From assembly GCA_029224785.1 (NCBI GenBank), contig JAQXVF010000028.1, forward strand, positions 1 to 56,521: a stretch of 56,521 nt of DNA, in the 5' to 3' direction. Made by a program: the position numbers and the translations under genes. The stretch is from Bacillota bacterium (GTDB taxonomy: Bacteria > Bacillota > Clostridia > Oscillospirales > Oscillospiraceae). Below are positions 34,704 through 43,610 of this stretch, piece after piece. Below the pieces are notes generated by a model. The model made no database searches, was not told the origin of the DNA, and saw nothing but the letters and a program-made list of their open reading frames with translations. The stretch's first letter is position 1. Each line of letters begins with the position of its first letter.

Positions 34704-36689
34704 TCATTTCCCGTAGATGAATTTGTTTTTCAGCATGACCACGTCCCGGAAACGCTGATCGGTAGCCGAGCAGCCGAAGGATCCCAAGATGAAAACCTTT
34801 CCGCCGTATTCCACCGTGGCGATCAGGCAGCAGCCTGCCGGGGTGGAGGTGCCGGTTTTCAGGCCGGTGACATAGGGATCGTAATAAGTGTCGTTCCACG
34901 GAGCCAGGAACGGCACGCAGGTGTACCATTTGTACGAGTAGGAGGTAGAGGAAGGCACATAAGAGGGCTTCCCTGCCACCTCATACACGGTGGGGCTGTT
35001 CACCGCCAGCTTGGCGATCTGGATGGTGTCCGCCATGCTGGTATGGTGGTCATAATCCGGAAGATCATCATTGTCGAAATCCGGAAAACCGTCGGGAGAG
35101 GTGTAATGGGTATCGTTGAGGCCCAGAAGCGCCGCCTGGCGGTTCACCTCGTTCATAAAGGTATCCACCGCCTTCCGGGCACCCATATTGGGGTCACCGC
35201 CGATGACCCGGCCTGCCGCCGCGGCCAGTCCGAAGGCCGCGTCCGATCCGCTGGGCACCATCACCGCCGCCACCAGGTCCCGGACGGAGATCTTTTCCCC
35301 GTAGCCCAGGTACGCACGGGAGGCATCCGGCTCCACAAAGGTCAGCTCCGCACCCAGGGTGACGATGTCGTCAGGATTCAGATACATCATGGCTACCACA
35401 CAGGTCAGCACCTTGGTGGTGCTGGCAGGATACAGGGTGTCGTGCATTCCCCCGGAGGAATAGATCAGGATGTCATCCGTCATATTGTACACAAAGGTGT
35501 GATGGCCGTAGGGCTTCCTGGGCAGGTCAGAAGCGGAGAAGGGGATCAGTTTGCCACTGGTATGGAATTTATAAAGGAATCCGTCGATGGTCAGGACCTC
35601 CCCGGAGGCCATAACGCCGTCCCTTTTCAGGTAGTACCGTTCGCCGTCCTGCTCCAACCAGCCGGTGGCCATTTCGCCGTTTTCCCGGAAATAATACCAT
35701 TTCCCATCCTGGCGGAACCATCCGGTCCGGGCGCTGCCATTGCTTTCAAAGTAGAACCACTTGCCATCCATCCGTTTCCAGCCGGTGTATTTCTGCCAGA
35801 CGCCGGAGGAGGCGAAATAATACAGTCTTCCGCCGCATTCGGTCATGCCCGTGGCCATGACGCCGTCGTCGCCCAGATAATACCAGTCGCTGCCGAGCTG
35901 CTTCCAGCCGGTGTGGATGCTGCTGTCTTCGTTAAAATAGTACCATTTCCCGTCAAGCTGCCGCCAGCCGGTATAGTTTCTCCACACGCCGGCGGTGGTA
36001 AAATAATACAGCTTTCCGTCACAATCGGTCATTCCCCGGGTCATAGCGCCGGAGGGCAGGAAATAATACCAGCATCCGTCGATCTTCTCCCAGCCGGTGG
36101 CCATGACGCCGTCGGCCCGCAGGTAGTACCAGGTGCTGTTCTCCCGCCGCCAGCCGGTGACCGCCGTATGGGAGGAAGAGAAATAGTACCTGTTTCCGTC
36201 AATCTGCTGCCATCCGGTGTACTCCAGCCGCCGGCCGGAGCTGGCGAAAGCGCAGATGCTTCCGCCGCAGTTTTCCACGCCGGTGACCATGCTGCCGTCT
36301 TCCCGCAGATAGTACTGGTATCCGCCGTCCAGCAGCCAGCCCGTTTTCAGGGAGTGGTCCTGATTGAAGTAATACCAGGTCCCGTCGATCCGCTTCCAGC
36401 CGGTGATGGTCTGCAATGCGCCGGAGGAGGCAAAGTAGTAAAGCTTCCCGTCACAGACGGTAAATCCGGTGGTCATGACACCGTCTTCCCCCAGGTAGTA
36501 GGTCGCCTCCTCCAGCCGGAGCCAGCCTGTGGCGTAGCTGCCGTCTTCGTTGAGATAGTACCAGCTTCCGTCCTGCTTCACCCACCCTGTCCGGGCCGTA
36601 TCCGCATAAACGTCTGCCGGAACCGCACTCAGGCAGACCACCAGAGCCAACAGCAGTGCTGTCAGCCTCCGGGAAGTGGAATTGTTCAT
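34704..36689 (-). CDS. Secreted D-alanyl-D-alanine carboxypeptidase with N-terminal GW cell-wall-binding repeats
   Basis: A 661-residue exported protein. A signal peptide (1-~29) ending near VYA-DT is followed by about 16 GW/YY repeats of ~20 residues (pattern GWxxxDGxWYYFxxxGxxxTG) to residue ~385, then a serine peptidase S11 domain. Catalytic motifs are ASTTK (Ser423, Lys426), SGS at 480-482 in place of the usual SGN, and KTGT at 611-614. S11 enzymes trim the terminal D-Ala from peptidoglycan stem peptides. The repeats resemble choline/wall-polymer-binding modules and would anchor the enzyme. In most DacA-type proteins the C-terminus is a membrane anchor, absent here. It is 111 bp from the transglutaminase gene, which is on the same strand. 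Confidence 0.9.
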   Translation of the reverse strand: MNNSTSRRLTALLLALVVCLSAVPADVYADTARTGWVKQDGSWYYLNEDGSYATGWLRLEEATYYLGEDGVMTTGFTVCDGKLYYFASSGALQTITGWKRIDGTWYYFNQDHSLKTGWLLDGGYQYYLREDGSMVTGVENCGGSICAFASSGRRLEYTGWQQIDGNRYYFSSSHTAVTGWRRENSTWYYLRADGVMATGWEKIDGCWYYFLPSGAMTRGMTDCDGKLYYFTTAGVWRNYTGWRQLDGKWYYFNEDSSIHTGWKQLGSDWYYLGDDGVMATGMTECGGRLYYFASSGVWQKYTGWKRMDGKWFYFESNGSARTGWFRQDGKWYYFRENGEMATGWLEQDGERYYLKRDGVMASGEVLTIDGFLYKFHTSGKLIPFSASDLPRKPYGHHTFVYNMTDDILIYSSGGMHDTLYPASTTKVLTCVVAMMYLNPDDIVTLGAELTFVEPDASRAYLGYGEKISVRDLVAAVMVPSGSDAAFGLAAAAGRVIGGDPNMGARKAVDTFMNEVNRQAALLGLNDTHYTSPDGFPDFDNDDLPDYDHHTSMADTIQIAKLAVNSPTVYEVAGKPSYVPSSTSYSYKWYTCVPFLAPWNDTYYDPYVTGLKTGTSTPAGCCLIATVEYGGKVFILGSFGCSATDQRFRDVVMLKNKFIYGK

Positions 36690-36766
36690 TTCGATCCCCT
36701 CTTTTTCTCTCTTCTTTCCTATCTATCCCTTTTCATATCCGGAACATAGGCCGCTTTTGACAAGAA

Positions 36767-36792
36767 CCGGGCAGAAGTGTACTTCTGCCCGG
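36767..36792 (-). terminator. Probable terminator of the transglutaminase gene
   Basis: Eleven-bp GC-rich stem CCGGGCAGAAG / CTTCTGCCCGG around a 4-nt loop. The T content after it on the minus strand is modest (TTCTTGTC). Confidence 0.55.
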
Positions 36793-36800
36793 TGAGAAGG

Positions 36801-38876
36801 TTATTGAATCCATGCTCCGGACGAGTCAAACCGGTAGTTTTTCCCGCCGATGGTCAACGTCTCGTTGCAGGCCATTGCACCACTGGACTTAAAATAATAC
36901 CAGGTCCCGCCGATCTGCTTCCAGCCCAGCGCTATATCACCGCCGGCATTAAAATAATACCATTTACCACCGATCTGCCTCCAGCCGGTCTGCATGACGC
37001 CGGAGGAATTAAAGTAATACCACTTGCCGCTGAGCTGCTTCCAGCCGGTCTGGGCTACGCTGCTGCCGTCAAAATAGTACCACTTTCCGTCAAGCTGCTT
37101 CCAGCCGGTGTATTTCTGCCAGACGCCGTCGGCGTTGAAGTAATACAGCTTACCGCCTGCGTTGACCATTCCGGTCTGCATCACGCCGGAAGTGTTGAAA
37201 TAATACCACTTGCCGCTAAGCTGCTTCCAGCCGGTCTGGGCCACGCTGTTGCCGTCAAAATAGTACCACTTGCTGCTGAGCTGCTTCCAGCCGGTGTACT
37301 TCTGCCAGACGCCGTTGGAATTGAAGTAATACAGCTTGCCGCCGATATTGACCATTCCGGTGGCCATTTCGCCGCTGGACTTCATGTAATACCAGTTGCT
37401 GCCGCTCTGGAGCCAGCCGGTATGCATGGCACCGGTGTCTTCAAAATAATACCACTTATTGCTGATTTTCTTCCAGCCGGTCACCTTCTGGCCGTTTTCA
37501 TAGTAGTACCACCGGTCTCCGGATTTCGTCCATCCGTCGGCCGCAATGGAAATCTCCGCAATATAGCCGCTTGTGCCGTAGGCATAGCGGATCTTGCCGT
37601 GCCAGATGGTCATTTCCGAGATCCGGTCCTTTTCCACCAGAACGGTTTTATCACCGGTCTGGGGATCCCACTGGAAGATACGGGTCAGATCCGTGTAGTA
37701 CAGCAGTCCGTTCTCCTCCTGCAGGTAATAGCCCGTAATGCCCAGATTGGAGGGCTGGGAGAACAGACTGTTGGTGCGGTACAGGGTACCGCCCGAACTG
37801 AAGTACCATTTCCCTCCCACCTTGCAGTAGCTTCCGTCGGCATACCAGCCATTGATGTTGGTCACAATGCTCAGGCCGCTGGACGGGGTGCTGGGCTGGG
37901 GATTGCCGGTCTGCTGCTCCGCCCAGCCGTAGTGGTCCAGACTGTAGAATTCGTTGTCGCTTCTTCCGAAATATTCATGATTGATATAGCCCATATCCCA
38001 CTCGTCCTGGGAGTAATAGTTATAGCGGGTGTAACTGGAGGAGCTGTGCTCGCCAAACAGGGGATCGTCCCAGGTAATATCCACATGGTACCATCCGCCG
38101 TTCATGTACACCAGGTTCCAGGCGTGATTCATGCCCTCACTGCTGGTAACGCAGGAAGTGATGCCGCACTTCTCCAGAAGATAGGAGTAGGCATAGGCAT
38201 AGCCGTTGCACACCGCACTGCCCTCTACCAGGCAGCCATAGGCATCATAAGTATGCTGGGGAAGGTTGTTCAGGTCCGGATAATTGTTCTGCCGGGCCAG
38301 GTAGTCGTGGAGCAGCATGGCTTTTTCCACATCGCTGCTGCCCTTGGCGGCATAGCTGCAGGCAGCGCTGACCGCTGCGTCAAAGCTCTTCAGGTTCGCC
38401 TGGATCTTGCTCCGGTTCGGATTTCCGTTGGAATCTCCATAGCCGGCTGCAAACTCAAACTCCAGATCGGTGACGCTGCTTCCGTTGTACACGTAATAGA
38501 AGCCGCCTTCCATATAGCTGTAGCGGGTGCGCACCAGTGCGCTGATCACATACAGAATCTCGTTGATATCGGCACGGGCGGTGGTGATCCCCAGATCCGA
38601 TACATCCATCGTGGTCTCCATGTTCTTGAAGGCAGCTTCCATCCGGTTTTTCAGTACGTTCCGCCAGGAATATGCAGCCGCCTGGACCGTTTCTCCGAAG
38701 AAAATCGCCGGCAGCTCCGCAGGCTCTGCCGCAGCAACCTCCTTCCGCTTCAGCACGCCCATATCATCCGGCGCCCGGTCGGTTTCCTCCGCAAATACGC
38801 CGACTGGCAGCACAGAAAGGCACATCACCAGGATGAGTGCCCAAACGGTAATCTTTTTCCAGGTGTTTTCTTTCAT
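36801..38876 (-). CDS. Secreted transglutaminase-like protein with C-terminal GW cell-wall-binding repeats
   Basis: A 691-residue exported protein. The signal peptide (1-~30) ends near VFAEE. The transglutaminase-like core lies at ~180-290 with triad Cys223 (EGSAVCNGYAYAY), His251 (MNHAWN) and Asp266 (WYHVDITWDD). A middle domain spans 300-455, and about a dozen GW repeats of the form GWKQLSGKWYYFNSSG run to the end. Bacterial members act as proteases or crosslinking enzymes on surface polymers; the repeats should retain it at the wall. Part of the repeat region is a recent ~180-bp tandem duplication. A promoter lies directly upstream. Confidence 0.88.
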   Translation of the reverse strand: MKENTWKKITVWALILVMCLSVLPVGVFAEETDRAPDDMGVLKRKEVAAAEPAELPAIFFGETVQAAAYSWRNVLKNRMEAAFKNMETTMDVSDLGITTARADINEILYVISALVRTRYSYMEGGFYYVYNGSSVTDLEFEFAAGYGDSNGNPNRSKIQANLKSFDAAVSAACSYAAKGSSDVEKAMLLHDYLARQNNYPDLNNLPQHTYDAYGCLVEGSAVCNGYAYAYSYLLEKCGITSCVTSSEGMNHAWNLVYMNGGWYHVDITWDDPLFGEHSSSSYTRYNYYSQDEWDMGYINHEYFGRSDNEFYSLDHYGWAEQQTGNPQPSTPSSGLSIVTNINGWYADGSYCKVGGKWYFSSGGTLYRTNSLFSQPSNLGITGYYLQEENGLLYYTDLTRIFQWDPQTGDKTVLVEKDRISEMTIWHGKIRYAYGTSGYIAEISIAADGWTKSGDRWYYYENGQKVTGWKKISNKWYYFEDTGAMHTGWLQSGSNWYYMKSSGEMATGMVNIGGKLYYFNSNGVWQKYTGWKQLSSKWYYFDGNSVAQTGWKQLSGKWYYFNTSGVMQTGMVNAGGKLYYFNADGVWQKYTGWKQLDGKWYYFDGSSVAQTGWKQLSGKWYYFNSSGVMQTGWRQIGGKWYYFNAGGDIALGWKQIGGTWYYFKSSGAMACNETLTIGGKNYRFDSSGAWIQ
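37020..37379 (-). repeat. Tandem ~180-bp duplication inside the GW-repeat region
   Basis: The blocks 37020-37199 and 37200-37379 are close copies. Both run CACTTGCCGCT(G/A)AGCTGC, then a stretch ending in CCAGACGCCGT, then a GTAATACAGCTT segment and TTGACCATTCCGGT. Each block encodes three GW modules, so copy number can change in units of three modules. Confidence 0.75.
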
Positions 38877-38905
38877 CTCTTAACCTCCTGTTTTGGAATA
38901 AGTCT

Positions 38906-38934
38906 ATTCTATCCTACTCTTTTATAAAAATCAA
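38906..38934 (-). promoter_or_regulatory. Promoter of the transglutaminase gene
   Basis: Minus strand TTGATT (38929-38934), 17-base spacer, TAGAAT (38906-38911). AGGAGG follows near the ATG. Confidence 0.65.
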
Positions 38935-39016
38935 CCAAAAATGGCTGTGTGCCGGACGTTTTTTTCTCATTTTTTTCCATTCCCTGCCGGCGGGGGGAGG
39001 GAATCGCCTGCCCCCC

Positions 39017-39045
39017 TTGTTTTTCAGCCTGTTTTCCGCTACAAT
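39017..39045 (+). promoter_or_regulatory. Promoter of cbiK
   Basis: TTGTTT (39017-39022), 17-base spacer, TACAAT (39040-39045). Confidence 0.55.
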
Positions 39046-39086
39046 GGCGGCAAGGAAGAAGGGAAAAAGCCAAAAGAAGGTATGCT

Positions 39087-39863
39087 ATGAAAGAAGCCAT
39101 CCTGGTGGTCAGTTTTGGTACCACCCACCTGGACACCCTGGAAAAAACCATCTGCGCCATTGAGGCAGATGTTGCCGCCGCCTATCCCGGAATTCCCTGC
39201 CGCAGAGCCTTTACCAGCAGGATCATCCGCCGCCGTCTCCTTTCTCAGTACGGCATGGAGGTGCTAAGCGTCGCAGATGCCCTGCACCGTTTGGAAGAGG
39301 AGGGCTTCACCCGGGTCACCCTGCAGCCCACCCTGCTGATCCCCGGGGAGGAGTTCGACCGGATCCGGGAGGATGTTCTCCGCGCCTCCGGAGAAATGTC
39401 CGTCACGGTGGGTCTTCCCCTGCTTTGGGACGATTCCGACCTGGAGGCCATGGTCGATGCTTTGCAGGAAGCCTACCCCCTGCCGGAGGATACCGTGCTG
39501 CTGGCGGTGGGACACGGCACCTCCCACGCCGCCGACGGGCTGTACCTTCGGCTGCAGAAGCACATGCGCCGCCGGGGGATGGATCTGTGCACGGTGGAAG
39601 GATCTGCGGATTTCGATTCTGCTGTCAATACTCTGCTGGAAGGAACGCGGCGAAAGATCCATCTGGTGCCCCTGCTGATCGTTGCCGGGGATCACACCAA
39701 AAATGACATCGCCGGTACGGAACCCGACAGCCTGAGAAGCCGGCTGGAGGAAGCCGGTTTTACCGTCAGCTGCTCCCTGCAGGGTCTGGGTGAGATTCCC
39801 GCCGTTCGAAAGGCCATTCTTTCCCGTCTGGCCACCGCCAGAGCCTCCTGCAAACAGGCGTAA
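39087..39863 (+). CDS. cbiK: Sirohydrochlorin cobaltochelatase CbiK
   Basis: A 258-residue cytoplasmic class II chelatase that inserts cobalt into sirohydrochlorin on the anaerobic cobalamin route. The N-terminal MKEAILVVSFGTTHLDT is the CbiK signature, as are the His in VGHGTSHAADGLY near residue 147 and the second His in VAGDHTKNDIAG near 207, which bind the metal. There is no signal peptide, unlike periplasmic homologues of sulfate reducers. AGAAGG precedes the ATG. It is alone, with no other cbi or cob gene in the window, so the rest of the pathway is elsewhere or the organism salvages precursors. Confidence 0.92.
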   Translation: MKEAILVVSFGTTHLDTLEKTICAIEADVAAAYPGIPCRRAFTSRIIRRRLLSQYGMEVLSVADALHRLEEEGFTRVTLQPTLLIPGEEFDRIREDVLRASGEMSVTVGLPLLWDDSDLEAMVDALQEAYPLPEDTVLLAVGHGTSHAADGLYLRLQKHMRRRGMDLCTVEGSADFDSAVNTLLEGTRRKIHLVPLLIVAGDHTKNDIAGTEPDSLRSRLEEAGFTVSCSLQGLGEIPAVRKAILSRLATARASCKQA

Positions 39864-39893
39864 CCGCCTGCGGAAAAGCTCCAAAATACCGGA

Positions 39894-39923
39894 AAGCCGG
39901 TGCGTTTGGGAACGCACCGGCTT
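39894..39923. terminator. Hairpin between cbiK and the Mrp-type operon
   Basis: Thirteen-bp stem AAGCCGGTGCGTT / AACGCACCGGCTT with loop TGGG. It is weakly T-rich on both sides and serves the convergent cbiK and Mrp transcripts. Confidence 0.6.
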
Positions 39924-39965
39924 GTAATTTTATGTTAACCATTTCTCCTTCTGCCACGTTTCTTC

Positions 39966-42128
39966 TCAGCCGTGAAGCATCAGAATATACACAAACACCA
40001 GGCAGACCGCACCGCAGAGCATCAGCAGGGCAAAGGAGACGTTGCCCATGATCCGGTTGGTGGTCTTTTGCAGCGTGTCCACGGACCGGTACAGCAGGTG
40101 GGCATAGTGCCTTCCGCCCTTCTTTTCCCTGCCCAGCCGAATGGCCGCCTTGTCCGCTTCTTTTCCGATCCTGTAAGACAGCGAGCTGGTCACCTTGTCA
40201 TCATCCGGCAGCCTGCTTTTTCGGTACACCGTTCTCCCCAGAACATAGACCAGGGCGTCCGGCAGATCGCAGAACACTCTGCCTGCGATGCCGCTGACCC
40301 GAAGGACAGCGCCGCAAACCGGTGCAAGGACCCTGTTTTCTCCGAAGAGACGGCCGATGCTGCCGGCTGCGTCCATCACGGCTTTCGCTGCCGGTGTCAG
40401 AACCCTGTTCTCTCCGAAGATCGCACTGACCCATCCGAAAACCCCCGGCAGCCATCGGGTCACCAGCGGACGGTATACACGATCCTCCAGGTCCAGCTTC
40501 TCCGGCCATCGGTTTACATAATTCCCATCCTTCCGCATCCACTTCCGGACCACCAGCAGGTAAATCCCCGCGCCGATGAGGATGGAGATCACCGCGCCTT
40601 TCAGGTTTTCCGGGGACAGGTAGTGGACGGCGTGCTCCGGCTCTCCGCAGTGGAAGAAATCCGTTCCCACGTCGGCAATGCCGTTCATGGTCACATTGGC
40701 GGTCAGGCCAAGAACCGGCAGAATCACAGCGGGGATCAGCACCGCAGCCCCGCTCAGCAGGTTCATATAGCCCTTTTTGCCGTCATATTCCGCCTGACGG
40801 GTGGGGTTCTTCTCCACAAACAGGCAGACAAACAGCTTTGTCATATAGGCCAGGGTCATGCCGCCGGAGATGAGAAACAGCCACTCCACAACCTTCAGAA
40901 TGCCGCCGTACAGGGCCGCGCCTTCCACGATGCTTTCGTGCAGCAGGGTCTTGCTGACATAGCCGTTGAGCAGCGGAATGCCGCCGATGCCCATGGCCCC
41001 CAGGAGAAACGTGCCCATCAGCAGGGGCTTTTTTCTGCCGAAGCCACGGATCTCATTCAGATCCAGTGCGTGGAGATTCATATACACCACACCGGCACAC
41101 TCAAAGAGCACCAGCTTGAACAGGGAATGGTTCACCATATGCAGCAGCGTTCCCCGGGCCGCCAGGGCATTCTCCTCCCCCAACAGGCCCATCATACCCA
41201 CACCCACCAGCACAAAGCCGATCTGGGACATGGAAGAGCAGGCCAGGGTCCGCTTCAGATCGATGCTGAACGTGGCCAGCACCGCACCCAGCACCATGGT
41301 CACCGTTCCCAGGGTCAGAATCAGCGTACCCCAGGCCGGATCCTCCCGGAACAGATTGCAGGAAATGGCCAAAATCCCCCAAACGCCGGACTTGGTCAGC
41401 ACACCGGACAGCAGTGCCGAGGCCGGGGCAGGCGCCACGGGATGGGCCTTGGGCAGCCAGATGTGCAGAGGGAACATACCGGCCTTGGCACCGAAGCCCA
41501 GCAGGATGCACCCGCCTGCGGCATACAGCGTGCCCTTATGGGGGCAGTTCCGGGCCAGGGCATACAGTTTGGAGACCTCGGTGGTCCCCAGCTCATGCTG
41601 CACCAGAAACAATCCCATCAGCGCCGCCAGACCTCCGATCACCGCCACCGCCAGGTAGGTCTCCCCAGCCCGGATGGCTCCCGGCGTCTCCTCCTGGATG
41701 ACCCAGGTGAAGGATGTGAAGGACATGATCTCAAAAAACACGAAGGCGGTGTAAAGGTCTGCCGCCAGGAACACACCCATGGTAGCGCCCAACGTCATCA
41801 GATTGAAGAAATAATACCGGTTCCGGTTGCCATGATGGCGAAAATACTGGGGGGAGAGCATCATGGTCATCAGCCACATCAGCCCGATCACCACCGCGTA
41901 CACCTTGCGGAACCCATCCAGCTCCAGTCTCAGCCCCAGGCTGCACAGGTCCGGAAAGACCGCCGTGCCGTTCCCGGCTGCAGCAATCCGGCATGCCAGC
42001 AGAAGCTCTGCCGCCGCTGCACCGATGGCAAGGCCGTCCCGCAGGGTCTCCCGCCGGGCACCTGCCCACAGGCACAGCAGCGCCGCGGCCATGGGAAAGA
42101 AAACCAGCATCATAAGCGTCATTTTCAT
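39966..42128 (-). CDS. Proton-conducting antiporter-like subunit (MrpA/NuoL type), fourth of the cluster
   Basis: A 720-residue membrane protein of the complex I/Mrp antiporter family with 14 core helices. The TM5 Glu lies in AFVFFEIMSFTSF and the TM7 Lys in GFGAKAGMFPLHIWLPKAHP; a further Lys sits in LLSGVLTKSG. After ~500 residues comes a long, partly hydrophilic C-terminal region with two similar segments, FGENRVLTPAAK and FGENRVLAPVCG, then a final helix. It is last in the ten-gene operon, 6 bp after the preceding subunit. In canonical Mrp the MrpA protein carries DUF4040 and MbhE domains at its C-terminus. Here those are separate genes, and this protein has a different tail. Confidence 0.85.
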   Translation of the reverse strand: MKMTLMMLVFFPMAAALLCLWAGARRETLRDGLAIGAAAAELLLACRIAAAGNGTAVFPDLCSLGLRLELDGFRKVYAVVIGLMWLMTMMLSPQYFRHHGNRNRYYFFNLMTLGATMGVFLAADLYTAFVFFEIMSFTSFTWVIQEETPGAIRAGETYLAVAVIGGLAALMGLFLVQHELGTTEVSKLYALARNCPHKGTLYAAGGCILLGFGAKAGMFPLHIWLPKAHPVAPAPASALLSGVLTKSGVWGILAISCNLFREDPAWGTLILTLGTVTMVLGAVLATFSIDLKRTLACSSMSQIGFVLVGVGMMGLLGEENALAARGTLLHMVNHSLFKLVLFECAGVVYMNLHALDLNEIRGFGRKKPLLMGTFLLGAMGIGGIPLLNGYVSKTLLHESIVEGAALYGGILKVVEWLFLISGGMTLAYMTKLFVCLFVEKNPTRQAEYDGKKGYMNLLSGAAVLIPAVILPVLGLTANVTMNGIADVGTDFFHCGEPEHAVHYLSPENLKGAVISILIGAGIYLLVVRKWMRKDGNYVNRWPEKLDLEDRVYRPLVTRWLPGVFGWVSAIFGENRVLTPAAKAVMDAAGSIGRLFGENRVLAPVCGAVLRVSGIAGRVFCDLPDALVYVLGRTVYRKSRLPDDDKVTSSLSYRIGKEADKAAIRLGREKKGGRHYAHLLYRSVDTLQKTTNRIMGNVSFALLMLCGAVCLVFVYILMLHG

Positions 42129-42134
42129 TCCTCC

Positions 42135-43601
42135 TCAAAACAGACCTGCCGCGACGGTTTGGGCCGCTGCAATGATCGGTCCTGCAAACAGTCCCGTCAG
42201 CAGGATCCCCACCGCCAGCAGCACCATGGGAATCGTCATCCGGAGGCTGACTTCTCCCACATCCTCCGGCACGTTCCGATCCTTTCCCGGAAACCACGCC
42301 CGGCAGACCACCGTCAGCATATACATGGCCGTCAGCAGAGCGCCGAACAGCAGCACTCCCGCTCCGGCATAGGCAAGGGGATTCCCTGAAGCCGCCGCAG
42401 CCGTCAGCAGATACCATTTGCTGACAAAGCCGGAAAAGGGCGGAATTCCCGTCAGCGCCAGTGCCGCCACCGTAAAGCAGCCGAAGGTCACCGGCATTTT
42501 TCTGCCCAGGCCCTCCAGCTCCTGCAGATACTCCCGTCCGGTTCTGTGCAGCACCGCACCGGCGCAGAAAAAGGCCAAAATCTTAATCTCCGCATGGAAG
42601 GCCATATGCAGCAGCCCTGCGGTCAGTCCGGCCTCCGTCATCATGGTCACCCCAAACAGGATATAGGAAAGGTTGGCCACCGTGGAATAGGCCAGGCGAC
42701 GCTTCCAGTGGGTCTCCTTCACCGCCCGGGTCGCACCGTAGAAAATGGTGAACACCGCAATGCACATGGCGGTATTCTGGGCCCAGCTTCCCTGCAGCAT
42801 TCCCGTGCCGAAGGCAAAATAGGTCAGCCGGATCACCGCAAACACGCCGGATTTCACCACCGCCACCGCGTGGAGCAGCGCCGTCACCGGTGTGGGAGCT
42901 ACGGATGCCTTGGGCAGCCACCGCTCCAGGGGGAAAACTGCCGCCTTCACGCCGAAGCCGAAGAATCCGAAGAGGTAGAAAATCCTCATCCGGTTTTCGT
43001 TTCCGGCCGGGACGGCCTCCAGCATCCCCCCGAAGCGGAAAATGCCGCTGCAGCCGCTGCCGATCAGATACATGATGGAAGCAAAGGCAAAGGCTGCGCC
43101 GCCCAGAGAATAGACCAGGTAGGTCTTTGCCGCCCGGATCGCCTTCCGTGTCAGGGTGTGCATCACCAGCGGCAGGGTAGAAAGGGTCAGCATCTCATAG
43201 AAAACATACATGGTAAACAGGTTGCCCGCCATGGCCACGCCCAGCGTCACACCGTAGGCGATGGTGAAGAAGGCGAAAAAGGCCGGAAGGCGTTCTTCCT
43301 CCTCCATGTATTCCGTGGCATACAGCACCGTCAGAGGCCATAGCGTGGCAATGATCCCGGTGAAAAACCGGCCCAGGCCGTCAAACCGCAGGGCAAAGGA
43401 CAGATCCTCCGTCAGTTTCAGCACCGTGAAGGCATCCGTTTTGCAGAATAGAATCAGCATCCAGGTCAACGCCGACGTGATCAGCGTGACGGCGCCCACA
43501 TAGCGGTACAGCTTTTTCCGATCCTCCATGGGGCCGGGCAGGATCACCGCCCCGCAAACAATCGGAAACAGTACCGCGATCAACAGAAAACAGGAATTCA
43601 T
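42135..43601 (-). CDS. Proton-conducting antiporter-like subunit (MrpD/NuoN type), third of the cluster
   Basis: A 488-residue membrane protein with ~14 helices. TM5 Glu lies in MYVFYEMLTLSTLPLV and TM7 Lys in FGFGVKAAVFPLERWLPKAS. The broken helix VAPTPVTALLHAVAVVKSGV is typical of the proton-pumping subunits of complex I, Mrp and membrane hydrogenases. Start ATG is 10 bp after the stop of the second antiporter subunit. No NADH, ferredoxin or hydrogenase subunit is nearby. Confidence 0.88.
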   Translation of the reverse strand: MNSCFLLIAVLFPIVCGAVILPGPMEDRKKLYRYVGAVTLITSALTWMLILFCKTDAFTVLKLTEDLSFALRFDGLGRFFTGIIATLWPLTVLYATEYMEEEERLPAFFAFFTIAYGVTLGVAMAGNLFTMYVFYEMLTLSTLPLVMHTLTRKAIRAAKTYLVYSLGGAAFAFASIMYLIGSGCSGIFRFGGMLEAVPAGNENRMRIFYLFGFFGFGVKAAVFPLERWLPKASVAPTPVTALLHAVAVVKSGVFAVIRLTYFAFGTGMLQGSWAQNTAMCIAVFTIFYGATRAVKETHWKRRLAYSTVANLSYILFGVTMMTEAGLTAGLLHMAFHAEIKILAFFCAGAVLHRTGREYLQELEGLGRKMPVTFGCFTVAALALTGIPPFSGFVSKWYLLTAAAASGNPLAYAGAGVLLFGALLTAMYMLTVVCRAWFPGKDRNVPEDVGEVSLRMTIPMVLLAVGILLTGLFAGPIIAAAQTVAAGLF

Positions 43602-43610
43602 AGGCGCGCC

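Noticed and set aside
34566-38927. Two plus-strand frames of over 700 codons opposite the carboxypeptidase and transglutaminase genes
   Set aside because: Their apparent repeats (PLAAELLPAG type) are just the complement of the GW repeats; catalytic motifs and signal peptides are on the minus strand.
39972-42389. 805-codon plus-strand frame opposite the antiporter subunit genes
   Set aside because: Gln/His-rich antisense shadow of hydrophobic codons; the minus strand encodes recognisable Mrp-type subunits.
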